Shown: positions 58,692 to 64,000 of the stretch, piece by piece
How positions within the stretch are numbered: the stretch's first letter is position 1
How the letters are laid out: the number at the start of each line of letters is the position of its first letter
DNA from: JACVRW01 sp963728155
GTDB lineage: Bacteria; Actinomycetota; Thermoleophilia; Solirubrobacterales; Thermoleophilaceae
Direction of reading: 5' to 3'
Length of the DNA: 64,000 nt
Assembly: GCA_963728155.1 (NCBI GenBank)
Contig: CAVSJF010000006.1
Coordinates: forward strand, 62,001 to 126,000
The notes under the pieces: model-generated
The model's database searches: none
What the model saw: the letters and a program-made list of their open reading frames with translations, nothing else
What the model was told of the DNA's origin: nothing
Position numbers and translations under genes: made by a program

Positions 58692-59196
58692 TCACGCCGC
58701 CTTCGCCACCCCCTCCACGTCACGCGGGCGTACGCCGATCAGTGCGCAGGCCTCCGCGGTGACCGTCAGGCCCGCCGCCACGGCGCGCTCCAGGGCGAGC
58801 GCCGGGTCGACCCCGCGCGTCTCGTGCAGGTGCGCAGCGCACACGGCGGCCACGAAGTCCGTGTAGAGATTGCCGTGGAGGGCCACCGCCCCGCGGGCGC
58901 GGGTCCCGCGCCGCAGCAGCCCGAGCAGTTCCTCGAGCCCCTGCGCGCCGTCCTCGGTCCGGGCCACCGGCACGTGGTGCCACTCGAGGCCCACCTCGTC
59001 GTAGGCCGCAAGGTTGTGCCGTGTGGTCATCACGGAGATCACCGTTCTCACGCCCCGCGCGCGCAGGTACGCGATCTCCAGGCCGCGCCTATCGGTGCGG
59101 TGAAGGCGCCCTCCCCCGCCTGGCCGCTCGAGCGCGCACAGCTTGCGCGGGCGCGCCCACCAGATTCGTCTCGGCTCGCTTCGTCGCCGGTTCCAT
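58692..59196 (-). CDS. Dual-specificity-phosphatase-like protein lacking the catalytic Cys
   Basis: About 165 residues. RRGLEIAYLRARGVRTVISVM, EVGLEWHHVPVARTED and the segment VALHGNLYTDFVAAVCAAHL follow the layout of small DSP/tyrosine phosphatases. However, the P-loop, normally HCxxGxxR, reads HGNLYTD: neither the nucleophilic Cys nor the Arg is there. A pseudophosphatase binding role is likely. The start is uncertain: ATG 59196 has a -10-like CTTAGC nearby but is one base out of frame with the body, so an indel near 59150-59195 is assumed. Confidence 0.55.
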
Positions 59197-59253
59197 GAAC
59201 CGCTAAGGCGACCGCGGCGGGAACTCGCCCCCTCCCGATAAGCTGACTGAATC

Positions 59254-60069
59254 ATGTGCCGCGTGTTCGGCTGCGTAGCGGCGGAGCCGGCCTCGATCCG
59301 GCACGAGCTGGTCGAGGCGGAGAACCCCCTGATCCGCCAATCCGAGGAGCACGACTCCGGGTGGGGAATGGCCGTCTACGAACGGGCCGACGGGCGTGAG
59401 CCCGAACTGGTGCGCTACCCCAACGCCGCCCACGACGACGACGAGTTCCTCGAGGTGACGAGCAAGAAGGGACGGATCTTCAACGTCCACGTGCGCCGCG
59501 CCACCATGGGCGGCCTCTCGCTCGACAACACCCACCCGTTCTGCCTGGGGAGCCATTCGCTCGGCCACAACGGGACGATCGTGCGCTACCCGCGCCTGCT
59601 CGAGGACCCGCGCGTGGCCCGGCCCAAGGGCGACACCGACTCGGAGGCCTTCTTCAACTTCCTCATGTCCTGCTACGACGGCTCAGACCCGGTCGGGTCC
59701 CTGCGCCGCGCCGTGGCCACCACCGTGCAGCGCTCATCCATGAGCGGCCTCAACTTCCTGTTCTCCGACGGTGACCGGCTCTACGCGTACCGCCTCGGGC
59801 TCTTCGAGCTCCACTGGCTCCACCGCCCCGGACAGCTGCTGGTGGCCTCCGAGCGCGTGACCGGCGAGAGCTGGCACACCGTCCAGCAGGACGTCCTGCT
59901 CGTGCTCGATCCCGACGACCTGGAGGAGCCGCACGCCGAGCGCCTGATCGGTGACGAGCTGCTCGCCCAGGCCAACATCCACACGGTCGACAAGCACGGT
60001 CACCTGCGCGGCGAAGCGCGCGGAGCCGCTGCCGCCGAGCGGGCACGCGCCGCAGTGACGAGCGAGTGA
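59254..60069 (+). CDS. Class II glutamine amidotransferase (YafJ/EgtC-like)
   Basis: A 271-residue Ntn-hydrolase. Met1 is followed by the nucleophile Cys2 (MCRVFGCVAAEP), exposed after Met removal. Further landmarks are EEHDSGWGMAVYE, NVHVRRATMGGLSLDNTHPF, SLGHNGTIVRYP (Asn and Gly of the oxyanion hole) and DTDSEAFFNFLM. Homologues hydrolyse gamma-glutamyl compounds, as EgtC does in ergothioneine synthesis, but no egt genes are present here. GATAAG lies 11 bases before the ATG. The stop overlaps the kinase GTG. Confidence 0.88.
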   Translation: MCRVFGCVAAEPASIRHELVEAENPLIRQSEEHDSGWGMAVYERADGREPELVRYPNAAHDDDEFLEVTSKKGRIFNVHVRRATMGGLSLDNTHPFCLGSHSLGHNGTIVRYPRLLEDPRVARPKGDTDSEAFFNFLMSCYDGSDPVGSLRRAVATTVQRSSMSGLNFLFSDGDRLYAYRLGLFELHWLHRPGQLLVASERVTGESWHTVQQDVLLVLDPDDLEEPHAERLIGDELLAQANIHTVDKHGHLRGEARGAAAAERARAAVTSE

Positions 60070-60941
60070 GCCGGCGCTTCGCGCTGGTGGTCAACCCCGC
60101 CTCGGCCGGGGGGCGGGCGCTGAACGCGCTGCCCGCCGTGCACGCGGAGCTCGACCGCCTCGGCGCGCCGCACCGCACGGTGATCACACGCAGCATGGAG
60201 CACGCCGCGCAGGAGGCCGAGCGGGCCGCCGACGAGGGCGAGACGATCGCGGCCATGGGCGGCGACGGACTGCTGCGGCCACTGGTCGGGGTCCTCAAGG
60301 GGCGAGACGGCGCGCTCGCGCTGGTGCCGTGCGGGCGGGGCAACGACCTCGCCCGGGTGCTCGCCGTGCCGAGCGATCCGGCCGAGGCCGCCCGGCTCGC
60401 GGTCGAGGGCGAGGAGCGCCTGCTCGACGTGGCGGACGTGGACGGGGTGCCCTTCATGGGCATCGCCAGCTTCGGCTTCGACTCCGACGCCAACCGCGTG
60501 GCCAACGAGGCCAAGCTGGTGAGGGGGAACGCGGTCTACCTCTATGCCGCGCTGCGGGCACTGGCGGCTTGGAAGCCGGCGCGCTTCGCCGTGACGGTGG
60601 ACGGGGAGCGCCGCGAGACCACCGGCTACACCGTGGCCGTGGGAAACTCCAAGGCCTACGGCGGGGGCATGTTCATCCTCCCCCACGCCCAGCTCGACGA
60701 CGGCCGCCTCGACGTGATGCTCTCCACCGACGCGCCCAAGCTCACCTTCTTGCGCGAGCTGCCCAAGGTCTTCAAGGGCGCCCACGTCGACTCTCCCCAC
60801 GTCGAGTTCCTCGAGGGGCGGCGGATCGAGGTGGCCTCCGACCGCCCATTCGTGATCTACGCCGACGGCGACCCCATCGGCGCCACCCCGGCCGTGATCG
60901 GCGTGGAGGCCCGCTGCCTGCGCGTAATCGCCCCGGCCTGA
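60066..60941 (+). CDS. Diacylglycerol/sphingosine kinase-like lipid kinase (YegS/DagK)
   Basis: A 291-residue member of the DAGK family: LVVNPASAGGRA (nucleotide loop), AAMGGDGLLRPLVGVL (GGDG motif), PCGRGNDLARVLAVP (GTxNDxAR variant) and the C-terminal beta domain with VAVGNSKAYGGGMFILPHAQLDDGRLDVML. It phosphorylates a lipid alcohol, probably diacylglycerol, returning it to phospholipid synthesis (cdsA, pgsA). GTGA overlap with the amidotransferase; TGATG junction with murT. Confidence 0.9.
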   Translation: MSRRFALVVNPASAGGRALNALPAVHAELDRLGAPHRTVITRSMEHAAQEAERAADEGETIAAMGGDGLLRPLVGVLKGRDGALALVPCGRGNDLARVLAVPSDPAEAARLAVEGEERLLDVADVDGVPFMGIASFGFDSDANRVANEAKLVRGNAVYLYAALRALAAWKPARFAVTVDGERRETTGYTVAVGNSKAYGGGMFILPHAQLDDGRLDVMLSTDAPKLTFLRELPKVFKGAHVDSPHVEFLEGRRIEVASDRPFVIYADGDPIGATPAVIGVEARCLRVIAPA

Positions 60942-62298
60942 TGCTCCGCGTGGCCCGTCCCCTGGCCCGCGGCGTGCGGGCCACGAGCCGCCGCCTCGGG
61001 CGCACGGGCGGGACCACCGCACCCGGACGGCTGCTGCTGCGCCTCTCCCCGGCGCGCTGGGATCCATGGCCGGGGAGCTGGACGAGGGCTCGGTGCTCGT
61101 CTCCGCCACCAACGGCAAGACCACCACGGCGGCGATGATCGCGGCCTGCCTGGAGGCCGACGGCCGCAGCGTGGTGGCCAACAGCGCCGGCTCGAACATG
61201 GCCTGGGGCGTGGCCACAGCCTTGCTCGACGCGGGCCGCGCGCCGCACCAGCTCGGGCTCTTCGAGCTCGACGAGGCTTGGTTGCCCGAGGTGGCTGGCG
61301 CCATCGGCCCTCGGCTGCTGCTGCTGTCCAACCTCTTTCGCGACCAGCTGGACCGCTACGGCGAGCTCGAGACGCTGGCCGACCGCTGGGCCACCCTGGT
61401 GGGCGAGCTGGACGGCCGGGCCGCCTTCGTGCTCAACGCCGACGACCCGCTGGTGGCCGACCTCGGCCGCGGGCCGCGCCGGCGTCACCGTACTTCGGAA
61501 TCGACGACGAATCCCAGGCGCTGCCGGGCCTGCCGCACGCCGCCGACTCCAAGCACTGCCGCAACTGCGGTCACGCCTACGCCTACGAGGCGGTGTACCT
61601 GGGCCATCTCGGGCGCTACCGCTGCCCGAACTGCGGCCGCGAGCGCCCGCCCCTGGCGGTGGCGGCCAGCGCGGTGACGCTGGACGGCATGCGCGGCTCG
61701 CGCGTGACGCTGCGCACGCCGGCGGGCGAGCTGGACCTGGCCCTGCCGCTGCCGGGGCTCTACAACGTCTACAACGCGGTCGCCGCTGCTGCCACCGCAC
61801 TCGAGCTCGGCGTGCCGCTCGCCACCGCCGGCCGCGCGCTCGAGGGCTTCGGCGGCGCCTTCGGGCGCGTGGAGACGATCCCGATCGAGGGCCGGCGAGC
61901 TCTCCATCCTGCTGATCAAGAACCCGGCGGGCGCCAACGAGGTGCTGCGCACCCTCACGCTCGAGAAGGGACGCCACGACCTGTGGCTGGCCCTCAACGA
62001 CCGCATCGCCGACGGGCGCGACGTCTCCTGGATCTGGGACGCGGACTTCGAGGTGCTGGCCGGCCACGTGCGGCGAGTCACCTGCACCGGGACCCGCGCC
62101 GAGGAGATGGCCCTGCGCCTCAAGTATGCGGGCATCGAGACCGAGCTGGTCGTGGACCGGGACCTCCCGCGCTCGCTCGACGCGGCGGTGAGCAACGCGC
62201 CCGACGGGCGCCTGTACGCGCTACCCACCTACACCGCGCTGCTCGAGCTGCGCGACCTGCTCTCCCGCCGGGGCCTGGCCAAGCGGTGGTCAGAATGA
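60941..62298 (+). CDS. murT: Lipid II isoglutaminyl synthase, Mur ligase-like subunit, frameshifted
   Basis: MurT with GatD amidates the second-position D-Glu of lipid II to D-isoGln. About 453 residues in four frame segments (indels near 61062, 61488 and 61905). Seen are the ATP loop VSATNGKTTTAAMI, LGLFELDEAWLP, LLLLSNLFRDQLDRYGE, a four-Cys zinc ribbon inserted in the middle domain (HCRNCGHAY, CPNCGRERP) typical of MurT, LPGLYNVYNAVAAAA, and the C-terminal DUF1727-type domain (LIKNPAGANEVLRTL, WIWDADFEVL). gatD lies two genes on, as expected except for the inserted methyltransferase. Confidence 0.92.
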
Positions 62299-63018
62299 GC
62301 GACAGCGTCATCTGGCACGACGTCGAGAACGGCGGCTACGACGCCGACCTCGCGCTGTGGCGCCGGCTGGCGCGATGCGGCCGAGGGTCCGGTTCTCGAC
62401 GTCGGCGCGGGCACCGGCCGGGTGGCGCTCGACCTGGCCGAAGCCGGGCACCAGGTGACGGCGCTCGACTCCGACCCGGCGCTGCTCGAGGAGCTCGCGC
62501 GGCGCGCCGCGCGAGCGGGGCCTGCACGTCGAGTGCGTGCAGGCCGATGCGCGCCGGCTCGACCCAGCGCTCCGCTTCGCGCTCGTGATCGCTCCCATGC
62601 AGTTCGTGCAGATCCTGGGCGGCTCCGAGGGGCGTGCCGGGCTGCTCGCGGGGCCGCCCGCTGCCTTCAGCCCGGCGGCGCGTTTGCGGCCGCGATCGCC
62701 GACCTCGACGAGGCCGTGGCCGCCGAGGACGCCGCGCCGCCGCTGCCGGACGTGAGCCAGCGCGGAGACTGGATCTACTCGAGCCTCCCGCTCGACGTTC
62801 GCCCCGAGCCGGGAGGAGTGGCGGTGGAGTGGCTGCGCCAGAAGGTATCCCCGGCCGGGAAGCTCACCGAGGAGCGCCACACCCAGCCGCTCGACTCGCT
62901 GGACTTGGGCCAGTTCGAGCGCGAGGCCGCGGCGCAGGGCCTGAGCCCGGAATCCAGGCACGAGGTGAGCCAGACAGAGGCCTATATCGGAAGCACGGTG
63001 GTCGTGTGCCGGCGCTGA
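62295..63018 (+). CDS. Class I SAM-dependent methyltransferase between murT and gatD, frameshifted
   Basis: About 240 residues in several frames (indels near 62375, 62515 and 62668). Motif I is VLDVGAGTGRVALDLAEAGH, the adenine-binding acid in VTALDSDPALLEELAR, then VECVQADARRLD and LVIAPMQFVQIL as motifs II and III. The C-terminal half (WIYSSLPLDVRPEPGGVAVE, VSQTEAYIGSTVVVCRR) is intact. The substrate is unknown. Its ATGA overlap with murT and 13-base overlap with gatD make it part of the same translationally coupled unit, so a cell-wall precursor or regulatory substrate is a reasonable guess. Confidence 0.82.
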
Positions 63019-63728
63019 GGGTCTGCTCGCTCTACCCCGAGCTGATGAACATCTACGCCGACCGCGGCAACATCGCCGTTCTGCGAGCGCGCTGCGAGTG
63101 GCGCGGCCTGGGCTTCGAGCACTCCGCCGCCAGCCTCGGCGAGGGTCTGGACCCCGACGCCCACGACCTCTTCTACATCGGGGGCGGCCAGGACCGCGAC
63201 CAGGAGGCGGTGGCCCAGGACATGGCCCAGACCAAGCGCGACGCGTTACACGCGGCCGCGAGCCGCGAGGCCGTGGTGCTCGCGGTCTGCGGCGGATATC
63301 AGCTGCTCGGCCACTCCTACGAGATGGCGGGGCGGGAGCTGCCCGGCGTCGGCCTGGTGGATCTCACCACGGTCCGCGAGGCCGGCCCGCGCCTGATCGG
63401 CAACTGCGCGATCGAGGCCGACCTCGGCGGCGGCCCGCGGGTGATCGCCGGCTTCGAGAACCACGGCGGGCGCACCTACCTCGCCGCGGGCGAGCAGCCG
63501 CTCGGAAAGGTGCTGGCCGGGCACGGCAACAACGGGAGCGACGGGTTCGAGGGAGTGCGCCGCGGCAACGTGATCGGCACCTACCTGCACGGGCCGCTCC
63601 TGCCCAAGAACATCTGGCTGGCCGACCGCCTGATCGAGCTGGCGCTCGGAATCGAGCTCGAGCCGCTGGGCGACGACGAGCTCGAGGACGCGGCCCACGC
63701 GTCCGCGCGCCGCGCCGCGGGCGTGTGA
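63006..63728 (+). CDS. gatD: Lipid II isoglutaminyl synthase, glutamine amidotransferase subunit
   Basis: A 240-residue CobB/CobQ-type class I amidotransferase that supplies ammonia to MurT. LRVCSLYPELMNIYADRGN is the conserved opening. The nucleophile elbow AVCGGYQLLGHSY (Cys near residue 96) and the catalytic His in NVIGTYLHGPLLPKNIWLAD are present; FENHGGRTYL is also typical of GatD. Intact. GTG 63006 starts inside the end of the methyltransferase gene. Confidence 0.93.
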   Translation: MPALRVCSLYPELMNIYADRGNIAVLRARCEWRGLGFEHSAASLGEGLDPDAHDLFYIGGGQDRDQEAVAQDMAQTKRDALHAAASREAVVLAVCGGYQLLGHSYEMAGRELPGVGLVDLTTVREAGPRLIGNCAIEADLGGGPRVIAGFENHGGRTYLAAGEQPLGKVLAGHGNNGSDGFEGVRRGNVIGTYLHGPLLPKNIWLADRLIELALGIELEPLGDDELEDAAHASARRAAGV

Positions 63729-63758
63729 GGCGCGCTCAGCTCCCCGGCGAGCCGGCCA

Positions 63759-64000
63759 TCAGCGAGACGGGAACCGCGACAGCCGCCCGATGAGGGCCTC
63801 GATGTCGTCCGGTGACGCGACCGCACGTGACACCTCGTAGCCGGTGGCCATCGTGATGTCGTCGAAGGCGAGCACGTTCGCGGGGTCGGCGGTGGCCACC
63901 AGCACCGTGCTCTCGCCCAGGTAGGCGATGGGGATGGTTCGATGGCGCCGTGCCATCGCCGCGTCGATCAGATTCGCGGCGCCGTGGTCCACGTGGAACT
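63759..64000 (-). CDS. C-terminal part of a GspE_N/MshEN-like domain protein
   Basis: The last 80 or so codons of a minus-strand gene that enters from beyond the window. The sequence IPIAYLGESTVLVATADPANVLAFDDITMATGYEV, then ASPDDIEALIGRL, matches the second half of the N-terminal domain of type II secretion/type IV pilus ATPases (GspE, PilB), which in MshE binds c-di-GMP. The protein ends right after this domain, so no ATPase domain follows; it is either a stand-alone domain or one fused behind something else. Confidence 0.6.
   Translation of the reverse strand, partial: FHVDHGAANLIDAAMARRHRTIPIAYLGESTVLVATADPANVLAFDDITMATGYEVSRAVASPDDIEALIGRLSRFPSR

Noticed and set aside
58435..58695. An 86-codon minus-strand frame in the convergent gap
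   Set aside because: Composition is atypical for the neighbours (scattered Cys, Trp and Arg), there is no start signal, and it spans the palindrome; more likely non-coding.
1..64000. Search for tRNA, rRNA, CRISPR repeats, transposases, integrases and phage genes
   Set aside because: No T-loop-like GGTTCGANTCC context within a cloverleaf, no regularly spaced repeats and no recombinase or IS-type motifs were found.

Overview
The window is very GC-rich, protein-dense bacterial DNA. Its gene content and order point to a Gram-positive actinobacterium, most likely of the Thermoleophilia/Solirubrobacterales type. This is inferred from a SepF/DivIVA division system, MurT-GatD, a GarA-like FHA gene beside a MerR gene, a single-motif RsiG-like protein, a MurA with Asp in place of the catalytic Cys, and many GTG starts in 4-bp GTGA/ATGA overlaps. 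No rRNA, tRNA, insertion sequence, prophage or CRISPR array was seen; the window looks like core chromosome.

Layout. 1-1360: the start of an isocitrate/isopropylmalate dehydrogenase-like gene (-), a small Cys-rich protein (+) and an HD-domain protein (-). 1403-14766: one long head-to-tail run, murA, then hisZ-G-D-B-H-A-F, a CCA-type tRNA nucleotidyltransferase, pgeF, a yggS-like gene, (an antisense alpha/beta hydrolase), sepF, proC, yggT, lspA and an rluD-type gene, closed by a clear intrinsic terminator at 14774-14806. 14947-26882: rpsB-tsf-pyrH-frr-uppS-cdsA, a GAF/GGDEF protein, dxr-rseP, an acyl-CoA synthetase and ispG. 27037-29692 (-): a membrane GGDEF/HD-GYP protein and a NarL-type regulator. 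29755-36203: proS-pgsA, an RsiG-like protein, a GarA-like FHA protein, a MerR regulator, apt, an SRPBCC protein and an AGPS-like flavoenzyme. 36212-49096: thioesterases, a sigma4-like/RskA-like membrane regulator, nadE, a secreted beta-lactamase-like/VanX-like fusion, a sensor kinase, YbaK, a wax ester synthase/DGAT, dinB, an SDR, pdxH, a MarR gene with a divergent membrane-protein gene, and a cupin. 49093-58397: a GGDEF protein, a second cupin, a secreted beta-helix protein, a secreted metallophosphoesterase, a DivIVA-like protein, small membrane proteins, a thioredoxin-TPR protein, a lipoprotein cyclophilin and a HAD hydrolase. 58692-64000: a pseudophosphatase, a class II amidotransferase, a lipid kinase, murT, a methyltransferase, gatD, and the end of a GspE_N/MshEN-like protein.

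How the genes work together. Much of the window serves envelope building and division: murA, uppS, lspA, cdsA, pgsA, dxr/ispG (isoprenoid precursors for the uppS product), murT/gatD (lipid II amidation), sepF, the DivIVA-like protein and yggT. A second theme is cyclic di-GMP: three GGDEF proteins, one with HD-GYP, plus an RsiG-like candidate receptor and a MshEN-like fragment.

Two cautions. About 40 single-base indels break otherwise conserved genes, including essential ones. They look like consensus errors rather than decay, so spans of broken genes are given end to end. Many first genes of transcription units carry a -10-like hexamer 5-9 bases before the start codon, which suggests that leaderless mRNAs are common; this was used to choose several starts.
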